From Lantana camara (taxonomy: Eukaryota; Streptophyta; Magnoliopsida; Lamiales; Verbenaceae), in the NCBI GenBank assembly GCA_037501455.1, contig CM074858.1, positions 48,109,001-48,173,000 on the forward strand: a stretch of 64,000 nt of DNA, written 5' to 3'. The notes beneath the pieces are model-generated. The model worked only from the letters and a program-made list of their open reading frames with translations, did no database searches and was not told where the DNA came from. The position numbers and the translations under genes are program-made. Below, in pieces: positions 48,668-60,154 of the stretch (within the stretch, counting starts at the first letter, position 1; every line of letters starts with the position of its first letter).

Positions 48668-48989
48668 GTTTGTTGTAGTTGCATTACGCGTGGCCTGAAA
48701 ACGGTTTGCAAGTGACGAGTACGCGGCGACTTCGAGCCTAGGTGCAATTGCGGCTGTCCATATCATAGTAGAGATCGAATGAGTTCGAAGCAATCAACGG
48801 TCGAGCCCCTGAACAGACCCCAATGGCACCGAGACCTTGAAGAAGGTTTGATGCAAGCAATGAGATTAAACTTCACAACCGAAGCTATGACTCTACACGA
48901 TTCCGAGAGATGAACTGAGGCCCTACAACTCGAAGCTCGTTGACTTAGCATTTGGATCTGGGGACCAGATCCTCTTAAGGGCGAGAGTT

Positions 48990-50815
48990 TGTAACATCCC
49001 GCATCTCTGAAGCACGACCCGATGACGTTTACGGGTAAGTCCTTCTACTTGAATGTTTAATTGATTAACTATGTGACTTATATGATTAAATGTGAATTCA
49101 ATTTGGTATGCTAATACGTAAACCTCAACCTTGTAATTTAATTCAAGTTTATATCATGAATAGCTCCTAAAATTTGATTTTTAATACCTTACGTTATGCA
49201 ACTTGTTTAATTTGAATTTATTCGAATTCTTCGTAAATTATTTGTTAACTAAATGTTTTTGAAGAATCGTTAATTTGTACGAAGGGTTTTCTAAATTTCA
49301 ATTTGATTAAGCACTAATTGGTAAATTCTTTCTCGATTTAATTCGTAAAATTATTTCGCAATTTGTGAGTTTATTTTATTGTACTCGGGATTTATTTTAC
49401 GGTTTTTCAATACATCGGATTCGGGTTTAAGTTTACCAGATCATACGAGAACCGGTCAGAACCCTTTTTCCTCTCTGTCTCTTCTCTCTCTCTCCTCTCC
49501 CACTCTCTCTCCCGTGGGTACTGTGCACGACTTCGGTTACTAGCTCATAACTCGGTTGTTTCTCGACGGAATTCGACGAATGAATGGTCCATTTCTAAGA
49601 ACTCAAAGATGCGATCACAACCGTACCAAGATCTCGACCAAATGACGAACGGTGGCGGAGTTATCGGCGAATTTCAGTCACAGCGGCGGGGGTGTCGGAC
49701 CACCGCAACTTCACCGGCCGTTCGCGGCGGTTTCCAGCAGACTTCCAGCAACACGCGTCGCAGGCCCTGTTAGAAGACTTCCCGATGCAACTCTGGACGT
49801 TGGCGGTGTGGCCATTGGGGCCGCGGTTGGGCCTCAAGCGCTGCCTGTAGCTCGCGGTGGCGGCACGCTTTACGGTAGCGGTACGTTTCGCCATCTTTCG
49901 AGAGCGTTTTCTGACGAGGCATGATGATTTCTAAGGTTTTTGACCCTCCTGAGTTCAATTCCGGTGTCATTTTGAGTAATCGGAGGCCGTAGGTGAAGGA
50001 ATGGCAATGGAGCAGCGGCGGTTCACGGCGGCGGTCGGCTCCGGTGACTTTTTCCTGCGAATAACTTATGGGTTTCGAAGAGTTCGTCACGGGTAAGCCA
50101 ATGCCTTTTACGGATTCAATTTTCGTTCACCGGTTTGAAAGTAATTTGGATTTGAAGTTTTGGGGTTTTCGTATTCTTTGATCTGAAATTTGAGGCGAAC
50201 GGCTTAGAATTTTCAGAAATTGATCGAGGATTTGGAACGGCCATGAAGACTTCATTCAGGACTGATTTCTTGGGATTTTTTCGTCGACCTTCAGCGGCGG
50301 CCCGGCCGATTTTCGGCAGCTACAGTGGCGGCGTTCCGGCAACGTCCGATTAGAATGTTTCTCTCGTTACGGTGAGTCCAACGTCACTTCCCGTTCGCTA
50401 TTTAGACACTCGGTTGATTTATTATGAATTATTTTGTGTTGCTTGTTTTATTGGGATTTATCGTTTAAATGTCGTTTTAATTACTTTTCGCACCGATATG
50501 ACTTCGTTGAGGTAGAATATGATTGTGTACATGTTGATGGATATATTTGATAATTGACATGAATCCGATTGCCCTCTTTGAAAGGTTATTGTGCTAGTTT
50601 TGTGCCTAACGTAAACGAATTGATAACTTTAGTATAAGAATTCTTCATAAACTGGATTTGTTTGCAAATAGACTCTATTTTCATGATGGTTGATGCTTGA
50701 AATAATTGTTTTGCTTGTAAATGGGTAGTTCCTATTTGTATAAAGTGTATAAATGCTCAAACGAACAAATTATACCTTGATATGATAGTTCTTAGAATCT
50801 TCGTATGAATGCAAC
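48990..50815 (+). repeat. Element C 3' LTR, truncated
   Basis: Starts TGTAACATCCCGCATC and follows 31174-32562 and 37677-38108, then stops at GAATGCAAC where LTR fragment 50816-51930 begins. It includes the donor GTCACGG|GTAAGCC near 50093. Confidence 0.9.
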
Positions 50816-51930
50816 GCGCGCCTTTTGCTGGGAATGGCCCTTCTGGCGCACAGGCCAAAATGGGAACGGCCGTTCCCATGCTCGGCCGTCTATTTTCAAA
50901 CTGAAGCGTGGGAACGACCGTTCCCAAAAGGCCTTGAGGCGGGAATGGCCGTTCCCAGCTTCTGCAACTGGCAAGAACAGAGCAGAAGCAGGGGATGAGC
51001 TACGGCAACAACAAACAACCACAAAGCTTCAAGTTTTGATCCCCCAAATGCAATAATTTCTGGAGATATGCATGTATACATGTTCAACAAGGAAATAACA
51101 TCCCAACAAACACTCAAGTCATGAAAATCATCAAGGATTCCAAGTTTCAAGTTCATGTATATTTCAAGATATAAACTCAAATTTTCTCAAGAATTCATGC
51201 AAAATTCCAGCATATAATCATATATTCATGCTTCAATCAATCTCTAATCCACAAATTCATAAATTCATAAACCCTAGCTACACCCTAAATGATCAAAAAT
51301 CATGAATCCATGCTTATACCCACCTTGAATGGAAAAGAATGGAAGATGAAGATGATGATGAGGATAATGATGCTTCAAAGCTTGAAATTTCCTTGAATTC
51401 TTGGATGTAAGTGATGAAATCTCTCTTTCTCTTTTGATGGTTATGTCTCGGTGATGAGAGGAAGCAAATATGTTGGGTATTTTTGGATGATATGAGATCA
51501 ATGGAAGCTTGGAGATGATATAACAATTCATCCAATTTTGGAACATGTGAAATGCCAATATTTGCTATTTAATCCTTTAAGTGTTTAAGTCATGCAATTA
51601 AGTATGTAAAGGTTTGAAATATGATCAATTAGGTCCTTGAAAGATTATGCAATTAAGTCCCCAAATCTAAAGAAATAAACATCTAGGGATAATTTCGTAA
51701 TTTGAACACTCTCGGTTATTGTTTTACGTGATAAATATTTTCCATGGCGTGAAATAATTTTTCCAATGATATGAGTTCACATAATTCATATAACTAATGT
51801 TTCATGAATTTTATAAAAATATGAGATGTCACGTAAGAATATTATGAAATTAAAGAATTAAAATAAATTCCTACGCTCAGAATCTCACACGTGGCGTGCT
51901 TACCTGTTCATCCGAAACCGGGGCGTTACA
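50816..51930 (-). mobile_element. LTR fragment B3 (minus strand), cut in its palindrome cluster
   Basis: On the minus strand it starts TGTAACGCCCCGG at 51930. It has an exon-like part with the donor TTCAAG|GTGGGT at 51323, and ends abruptly at 50816 just beyond the palindromes. The acceptor and the rest of the LTR are missing. The junction with C carries no target duplication that I can see. Confidence 0.8.
50830..50956. repeat. Palindromes in B3 (GGGAACG-GC-CGTTCCC)
   Basis: GGGAACGGCCGTTCCC at 50862-50877, GGGAACGACCGTTCCC at 50910-50925, GGGAATGGCCGTTCCC at 50941-50956, plus a half-copy at 50830. The cluster lies about 370 nt after the donor. Confidence 0.9.
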
Positions 51931-52100
51931 CAGGGAGTATTGCGGTGCGGGGTTGTAGTGCTGGGGAGGCACTACAGGTCATTTTGGTGGTGGAGCTAGT
52001 AAATTCATTGGCCTCTTTCCCTTATTAAATCCCGAGCCGGATCCTGACCCTTCTCCCTGGCGATAGACTGGCCTACTAGCATTTACAGAATCTTCACCTT
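51931..52100. other. Unassigned 170-bp segment
   Basis: Lies between LTR fragments B3 and E2 and matches nothing else I can find in the window. One plus frame gives GHFGGGASKFIGLFPLLNPEP before a stop, perhaps a degenerate coding remnant, but I do not recognise it. Confidence 0.4.
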
Positions 52101-54666
52101 TCGCTAACTCCTAACGAGGTCTGGTTACGCCGTTCATTGGTGGAACTAATGTGAGGGATCACCATCGGCCCATGCCTCCCCAGATAGCCACTCACACTAA
52201 GTCCCTGGGCCCCATTCGTGTATTCATTCATTTCTCGCCAAAACGTTTGGTAGGATTCATAAAATAAAGGCTTTACGTTGCAAACATTTACTCTTTGAAA
52301 CAACTCTATATACATATATTAATTTTGGTCGAAAACTTTTCACATTGAAGGTATATAGGGTCATATAACTAGATAGAAGAGAAACCCACCTTAAAACAAC
52401 AAAAGAGAGCACAAAAGCCTCATGGACCGGCCTCGTCTCCAACGGGATCAAAATCTGTGCAAGGAAGGTGAAGTGAGACTCAAAATGACCAAATAAGACT
52501 CTCGGCAATGAAATGATCATGATATGAATGCATAAAAGAGTATATTATGTAATGAACACATTCATGTGCACTATTAACGTCTTAAAGACATATAAACATT
52601 CATTTAAAGAAATGTTTAAGTCCATTCAAGTTCATAATCTTCACATTTAAATCAAATTGATCCAAGAATTTGAAATACGATCATAACAAGCAGGATAACA
52701 TGTTCACAATTAGAAAATAGGTAAATAGACATATTCAATCATTTTCGGAAATTAAATAACACAAAATAAATAACAATTAAATTCTAAAATTTAAATAAAT
52801 TAAACAATACTTAAATATATATAACATTAAACATGCATTAAATAAATAATATATAATATATATCAACCTAATTATATATATATAGTTATAATACAACAAT
52901 GCATGCATTTAATTAGCAAAACAAATGCAATTACTGTCTATGCATGCAAACGTTGAAAATTAGAAAACAATTATCAACCAAGCCATGCATTTAATAACAA
53001 ACACATGAAACTAGTATCTATTCATGCAAACATATGAATATATGGACATGGCCATGCATGCATGCAAAGCTGGGGAAATAGAACACAAAATGAAACCATG
53101 CGAATTCAGTTTTAAAAACCGAAATTTTTCCAGAAAGAGCAGGGGTCGCAGTCGCGACCTATTTTCTTAATGAAATGGTAGCGGCCACTACCCTATTTTT
53201 CAACAGATTTTCCTCTATTTTTTGCAGAATACGTGAGCAGCCCAAAACCAATCGCGGTCGCGATATGAAATACGTGCATTTAAGGTCGGGGGCGCTACCC
53301 TGTGCAGCGCAGCAAAATAAAGCAGCAAACTAGACGAAAACAGAGCAACAACAAATTCAATCTTCAACCAACATGCTACCAACAACTTCAGATGTTAATA
53401 TGCAGCAAAAGAGCAATATTTCAGTCCCAATTTGACACCCAAACTTGCAGCCAAGGTCATCAAACGTGAGCAAGGAAAGTATAAGATCAATTCATACAAT
53501 TTCTTCAAAATTTCATTAATGGCAACTCATGAATGCTTCAACTACCAGATAATACATCACTATAAATGCAAAGAAGGAGTCAAGATAATCATATTCATGC
53601 TTTAAATCAACCAAAACCATCAAGGAATCAAAGAGATCAACATATTTCTCCAAATCTAACTATTTCATCACCTCAGCCATAAACTCATGAAAGCATGCTC
53701 AAAATTGGGGATGAATGGATCAAAATGACTCATAATGAATGTATATTACAACCCTAAGCTTACCTTGTGGATTGGATGAAGTTTGGTGGAGATTTGAGCT
53801 TGAATCTCCAAGGTTTGGCAAGAGCTACGGGACTGACTGGAAAACAGGGGGTGTTTGGCTGATTTTCTCCAAGTGATCAAGGTTGGTTCGGTTAGAGTGA
53901 GTAAGAGCAGGTAAGGGGTTGAGTTAAGGTTCCATGGCCTCAAACCATGGTTAATTTGGTCAAGGTTTGAATGAGATATGGCTCTTTTAGTAAAATGTGG
54001 CAGTTTTGGCGAACGTAACACGTTTCGGTTGAATTTTGGAGGTCCAAATAACTTTGGAAAAATATAAGGCTAAGTTCATTAAACTCGAATTTTTGTTGCG
54101 AGTTCAGCGAAGTTGACGAAACTCAAATCTGAGTTTCCTAGCTCAAGATATCAAGTACGGAACCAAGGGTGTGCTAATTGCTCGTTAGCCCCGATTTGGA
54201 TTCCAAAATCAAAATAAATTCGAAGCTTATGCAAATGAACCCGAAAACATGAAACGAATATTCACGACACGTATATCTCCAATATATTAAATTTTCACGA
54301 AATTTCGGTATCAAATCATATAAAAACGAAGCACGTTTATAACACTCATGAACAATGCATACATAATTTCAAAGAATTTCATAAGATATAACAAAAATTA
54401 AATTAAATTCATAATAAACAACAATAATTCAATTTCATATTTAAATAAACAGGAAAGTGCACGATTATAATACACATTTAATATTACTAACATTAAAATT
54501 AAATATCAACTAATTCGTATAAATTTAATATTAATTAACTTAAGATATAAATAATTAATATTTAACATATAAAATCAAATATATAAAACACGTATAAACA
54601 ATTAATTCGCGCAATTTGGTAAACAAATACAGCATACCTGTAAGGCCGAAAAGTCGGGGTGTCACA
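52101..54666 (-). mobile_element. LTR fragment E2 (minus strand), left end missing
   Basis: On the minus strand it starts TGTGACACCCCGACTTTTCG at 54666. The part 52101-52560 is closely similar to E3 62666-63130, and 53770-54200 to E1 45130-45560. The donor CCACAAG|GTAAGC is at 53763 and the acceptor CCTTCCTTGCACAG ends at 52455 (1309 bp). Confidence 0.85.
53144..53264. repeat. Palindromes in E2 (GGTCGC-type)
   Basis: GGTCGCAGTCGCGACC at 53144-53159, GGTAGCGGCCACTACC at 53177-53192 and ATCGCGGTCGCGAT at 53251-53264. The set differs entirely from that of the related E1 and E3. Confidence 0.8.
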
Positions 54667-54951
54667 ATTAATATCTCACGTTGTACGGAAACATGCAAGA
54701 GATCACGAAAAGAAATAATTAAAACCTCAAACTAGAATCACAAAACACAAGGGTCAGGCAAGAATCCCGGCCGGGAGAGATTTTTCAAAGGTTTTAGTCT
54801 CGGCCGGGAAGGCAGTACCCGGACCTGCCTGTGACCCATTCCCGGCCGGGACAGTTTTTACACTTCCCAAGCTCCCGGCCGTGAGGCTGCAACAGATATC
54901 CTGCTGCCAGGCTGTTCCTAGCCGAGACAGTATTTACACTGTCAAGCGTAG
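54667..54951. other. LTR-like fragment with CCCGGCCGGG palindromes
   Basis: No LTR end is visible. It carries TCCCGGCCGGGA at 54765-54776 and 54840-54851, variants at 54798-54809, and a decayed one at 54871-54885. By analogy it is probably intron sequence of another LTR. It continues after LB at 61808-61842. Confidence 0.5.
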
Positions 54952-56594
54952 TGTAACGCCCCGGTTTTCACTTAAAATTTTCATAACATTATATGTATTT
55001 ATATGAATTTTCATTACCGTGAAATTTATGTAAATTAATTGCTAATGTGTCTAATTACTATTATGTGGCCTTACTTCTTCATTTCATAAATATGTGGACT
55101 TAATTGCATAACATGATTTGGAGTTAGATGATTAATTGCCATGGAATGAAACTTGCTTGCATGAATTAAATTATTTCAAGGACTTAGTTGCAAAATGTGA
55201 TGATTCATCTTGGTTAGTGGAAGATATAATATATCATAGGCATATCTCTCTCCCACATTTCATTCCATACATTTTCATCATATATACACACACTCACACC
55301 CACATATATCGATCCAAACACACCAAGAAGGGAAGGAAGTATTCATCTCTTTTTCAAGCAAGATTGTTGGAGGATTTATGAAGTTAGAAGCATCATCTCA
55401 TCATTTCATCCATTTCTTCTTCCATCTTGAGTTTTTCTCCAGGGCGGAGATCATGGATCGTGTGGGCATTGTCTTGTAGCCTTATCTTGTCCCGTCGCTC
55501 GTCAGGTGAGGTTTAAATTCTAGCTACTTAGAACCCTTACAACCCTACGTGTGTTTTCGGCCAAAAGTATATGTATATTTATAGTTTTCAAATCTTATTG
55601 ATTTACAACGGATTTCATGAATTGAACAGATTGATTGATTGATTGATTGAATGTTTTGGCGAGTAACTATTGTTCACGTTGGGCCTCGAGGGTAGTGTAT
55701 TGAGCTAACCGGGGAAGCAAGGGCTGACGGGTAACTCTTGCACTATCCTCACCATTGTGGGATCACCTCTGAATCCACCAGGAGGTTTGGTGGAGGAAGA
55801 AATCCCGTGCGTGGGAGTCATGTTCCCGATGTACACCATGATTGGATGGTTGGGTCTTGCAAGCCCGCCATCACCCGGAGGAAGAAGGATGTATTGATTG
55901 AAATTGCTAATTGTGCACGGAATTGTTTGTGTGATCACCTAACTCACTAATGAATTGAATGATTGTACACTTTTGGTGAAAGGTTTGAGATTTGCCCTCA
56001 CTCGTCGGGCCACGTATTGAAGTGATCATGATTGAATTATTAAATTGATTAGTTGTAATCTCGGGCGAGTCCTACTTTTCTATTGAACTTATAGTGCCTT
56101 CTTTTATAAAATCTTACCCGAGATTATAGCTTGCATGGTAATTGCGCATATATTTATTTATACCCGTCGCTCAGTCCGTGTTGGACTGACCCCTCAACTT
56201 TTCAGTTTTGCAGGATCGAGTTAGGCTGGAATTAGAGTCTAGGTTGTCTTTTATTCGGGTCTAGCACTTCACCTCATATTTTGGTTCATGTATTGATACT
56301 TCTTATATTTTGTATTATGCCTTATTCATGTTGGATACGATATTGTATTGATATGTAAATGTTGGTATCTATTAGTAAATATGTAAATATGGTACCTATA
56401 AGTATTGAATGTTATTTCTTCCGCTTTTATTGCTCCGAATTGTTTATTGGTATTAATTGAGGGTACCCGCCTAGCTTTTGAGTTTTTATTGTCACCCGTT
56501 CGCTATAGTTTTGGTTCATGTACGGATCATCCATTTCGTATGTAGACTGAGCTATAGTGCGGGGGTGTGGCATCTCGGCATTCCGGGTGTTACA
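54952..56594 (+). repeat. Element LB 5' LTR
   Basis: Junction of the two exon-like parts at 55431/55432 (CATCTTGAG|TTTTTCTCC). The conserved hairpin is at 56171-56189. A (GATT)n run lies near 55629-55650. Confidence 0.93.
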
Positions 56595-56601
56595 TCTTAG
56601 G

Positions 56602-56615
56602 TGGTATCAGAGCCC
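56602..56615 (+). other. Primer-binding site, element LB
   Basis: TGGTATCAGAGCCC, seven bases after the LTR end. The leader box follows at 56639-56702. Confidence 0.95.
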
Positions 56616-59600
56616 GGTTGCAAAACCGAGGTTCTCGTGTCGTGTCTTGTGAGTCTAAGTCGTACGGCATAGGGTTATTTGATAATTTGCGAGTCTTGCA
56701 TCTTATTTGGAACTACTTGCACTTATTTGGATCCATTTGAACTTACCTGAATATCTTTGAGCTAACTGGTGATTTGTGCATGACGTTGATTCATGTTATT
56801 ACTTCATGATTAATTGACCTTCTAAGGCTTGGAATTTATGTGTTTAACGTGTTTTACTTTAAATCTTATTGAGTTATTGGTTGCGTTTTGCATCAAATCT
56901 ATGTTCTTGGCATCAATTATGCGGCATGAGCATGTATTAACCGCATGCATTTATTCTTAAGATGGTTGTGAGTTCAGGTTATGAAGATAATATCAAACCA
57001 CGGCCAATCTTTACGACAACCTCAACCTATTATAAGATCTTTTCTATAGGCTAGAAGGGTAAAGGAATGCACCGGGGAAAAATTCATCCAATGATTCAAG
57101 AGTCGTGGTCTTCATTCATCAAGTTAAGATTTAAGTCATAAGGTTCGGATAGAAGAAGTAATTGTGGGAGTAATTCACAAGCTCTAGGAAGTTAGAGGAA
57201 AGTTCTCCAACTATCGTATCAAGGGTGAACCACAATATGGTGGAAAGTTGGGGTGTAATGATTTTATTCATAAGATCCACATGTATGCCACGCTAGGAAA
57301 ACTTTTCAACTGGATATTTGTAGGAACCTTCACCCATGAGAAAAGTGAGCAAAGTTTCGAAGACGTTTAGGTTGGGAGTTCCAACACCAAGAAGTGATGT
57401 TTATAACTTGCAAAATAGACACGTGGGTTTACATTATAAAAGAGGGTGATCAACCGGGCTTAGGAGACTTATTTAACTCAAGAAAGAGGTGAAGGAGATT
57501 TTAGGGTATGAATAATTCAAGGTTCAGATTTGTGAGCAAATTGAGGATCTTCGGTTCGTTGGAACAAAAATCAAGGTGTGAGAAGAAAGTAACTCAAGTG
57601 ATTCATGTCGAAGTAAGAATTGGGAATTAAGTTTAGGATGAGTCGAGACCCTTCGAGCTTTGAAATAGGAATTGGATCAACTTGGAAAATTTAAGAAGTT
57701 GAGCAATGTTGGGTTCGTAAAAATGATAAATTGGAAGGATGGAATAACGAGGTAATTGAGGTAGGTTTACAAGGAATTGAAATATTTTGGATTTCGGGTT
57801 AAGAAAGAAGTCAGATGGGAAGAGTTAAAGAGAACGATTGATATGGCGATTTCAAGTTATGGTAAACTAAAGTGCTAAAGATTCTACCTTCGGTCAGATT
57901 GAGTCTATTTTCCATATCCAAGCTAATTGTCGTATTGAGCGGTTGAATTGGAAGATATGGAGCTACAAGGGAATCGATAAAGAAAGGCGAGGAATTTATA
58001 AAGGGAAATTAGGTGCTCCAGTGTAAGCAATTGGAGGGTGAGTCCATTTAACTATTCGCACTCATAAAGGATAAACCGAGGACTTCAATGGAGGTGATGG
58101 CTAGGGAAGAATTCAGATAACAATTAGAGATTACTTCTTCGAAAGAAGGCAAGGTATCAATTGCATTGAAGTGGAAGTATTTGAGCAAGAATCATAATTT
58201 TGGTTATAAAGTTATGCGAATGGATACAAGGAAACTTTGATGAAGAAGATGTTCAAAAAGGAGGTTCGAGCAACACTTAGAAATCAATACTTTATAAGGA
58301 ATGTTTGGGGACAGAATCGAGTTCAAGAAATTTCCATTCTCAAGTAATGGAAATGTGCAAGTTGATGTTAGGGACTTTGAAGAATTGGAAGACCGTGGGT
58401 AACAAGAAATGACCAATCAATTCGAGGTAAGATCGTAAATCAACAAACAAGGAACAAGTGTCAAGCTAATAGATGCAACTACGGTGACAGGTTTAACGCA
58501 TTCATAAGCACGTGCATCATACATTGTTTTAAATCGTTTAAATCCTAACATTTATATGCGTATATTAATTGAGCTTAACTATTCTAATGTGTTGCAGCTT
58601 TAATTAGTTACAAGTGTGATATGTGCATCGGCATCTTAACCTAACATGCATTTTAAGTGTTTTCCTGATAGGAACTCTCCCCACCTCACTTATCAAGCAA
58701 TACTTCAACCGAGACACAACCGAATTATGATAAGGAAAATAAAGGGATGGCAAAGTATGGGTCAAAAGGGAAAGAGTAGTTGAGAGGTCGGGAAAAGTAG
58801 TCGGAAGTTGGAATGAAAGAAGTGGGTCACTATTCCTATCAATCGTTTCAAGGGTAAATGTGAGAAAATTTCTGGACAAGTGGCGAGATTTGAATCGTTT
58901 GTGCCAAGGAAGTAAGTTAAAAAATTTGAGAACCTTTAAGAAAAATTTATAAGTGATGTTACAAATTAACGAATAAGGATAGGAATTATTAAGGGGGAGA
59001 GTCGACCGGGAAATAACCTCAAATTCATGGATTGGCTCGAACGGATTACTTCCAATAGAGGCAACAAAAATACAAGAGTTAACCACAATGGGATTTCTCG
59101 AAAGTGGAAAAAGGAAAAGAATTAGATGATTATGATATTCGATGACCCTTAAGTTTGGGATGAGAAAATCTTGAGAATAATTTCAAGAAGGAGAAGCACT
59201 TCAAGAACTGGAAATGGGTATTCAAGAAATGGTAGGAGAATTAGCACTCGGTGAAATTACAAGATCAAGGTAAGGAAGACTTCGGGAATAATATTAAAAG
59301 AGACGAGTGCCTCGAGAGATGACGATATAGATTCAAAGAGAGTTGAAAAGTTAATGGATAAGACAGGGTAAAATTTTCGGAATAATACCGGAAGAGGTAA
59401 GTGCTTCAAGAGTAGAAGGTGAGTATTCAAGAAGTGTTTGGGCATTGAAATGACAAGGTAGAGTAAAGAATGAACGATGACGACTTGGGTTGAAATATTA
59501 ACATCATTGGACTCTTAACACCGGACACGTATGAATTCAAGTCTTCCAAGGTTGAACGGATTGAGCTCTCTATATAAAGTGTTTCTTATCTTGGAAAGAA

Positions 59601-59981
59601 TGGGGACGAAAGAGAACTTCGAGGAAAAATTTTGGTAAGGAAGGTACCGGATAAGAGAATTGATCATGGAAGCAGGATTAAATTGTCATTTAAGTATTGG
59701 ATTTCGGGGATTTCATGTTCGATGCTATGGGTGGAGGAATCTCCAACATCAAATCGAGTGTTGAAATGGATCACTACCATGGAAGATTCCCGAACAATGG
59801 TGAACGGTACACTTAATCATGCATATCACATGCATCATGAATTTTATTATTGTTGTATTTGATTTCTTGTTGATAGCAATTTGATGGTATATAAGTGTTA
59901 GCTATGTGATTAACGTGATTCTACTTACTCTATTTGTCATTTATGTGAATCTGTTACAATTTGTTCTCTCATTTCTTTTTT

Positions 59982-60085
59982 GAGAGACGGGGTTCTCTCA
60001 TTTCTTATGGAGAGACGGGGTGCTCTCATTTCGTGTTAGGGAGACGGGGCTCTCTCATTACTTGTCTAAGAGACGGGGCTCTCTT
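59982..60085 (+). repeat. Short hairpin array, element LB (4 units)
   Basis: GAGAGACGGGGTTCTCTC-type units. The last one, AAGAGACGGGGCTCTCTT, keeps a perfect stem with changed bases at both ends. It lies about 55 bp before the polypurine tract. Confidence 0.8.
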
Positions 60086-60154
60086 GTTGCTTGTGCATAA
60101 TTTTAGAACTCGACAGTGGACCTGGGGACCAGGTCCTCTTAAGGGGGAGAGAAT

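Larger units (their letters stand above)
47794..48989 (+). other. Element C internal region, non-coding
   Basis: Only 1196 bp: PBS (47801-47812), leader box (47829-47880), conserved box (48150-48197), hairpin array (48293-48667), about 290 bp similar in layout to A, and a polypurine tract at 48974-48989. No gene is seen. Confidence 0.88.
31174..50815 (+). mobile_element. Element C: LARD-like element with nested D and E1, 3' LTR truncated
   Basis: The 5' LTR is reassembled from three pieces (31174-32562, 37682-38375, 46111-47793; about 3.77 kb). It is followed by an initiator-Met PBS, a short 1196-bp non-coding interior and a 3' LTR (48990-50815) that matches the first and second pieces and stops at 50815. 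LTR size and layout match element A. No coding sequence is seen. The start of the 5' LTR reads TGTAATATCCC, against TGTAACATCCC in the 3' LTR. Confidence 0.9.
56595..60154 (+). other. Element LB internal region, non-coding
   Basis: Purine-rich on the plus strand, with stops in every frame. The longest minus frame (58604-59086, 160 codons) is antisense to that bias and has no recognisable motif. It holds the conserved box twice (58476-58520 and 59796-59835), a short hairpin array (59982-60085) and the polypurine tract TTAAGGGGGAGAG (60139-60151). It could be a heavily decayed coding region, but I cannot show that. Confidence 0.8.

Noticed and set aside
58604..59086. 160-codon minus-strand frame in the LB interior
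   Set aside because: It is antisense to the element and is explained by purine bias of the plus strand. No motif is seen.
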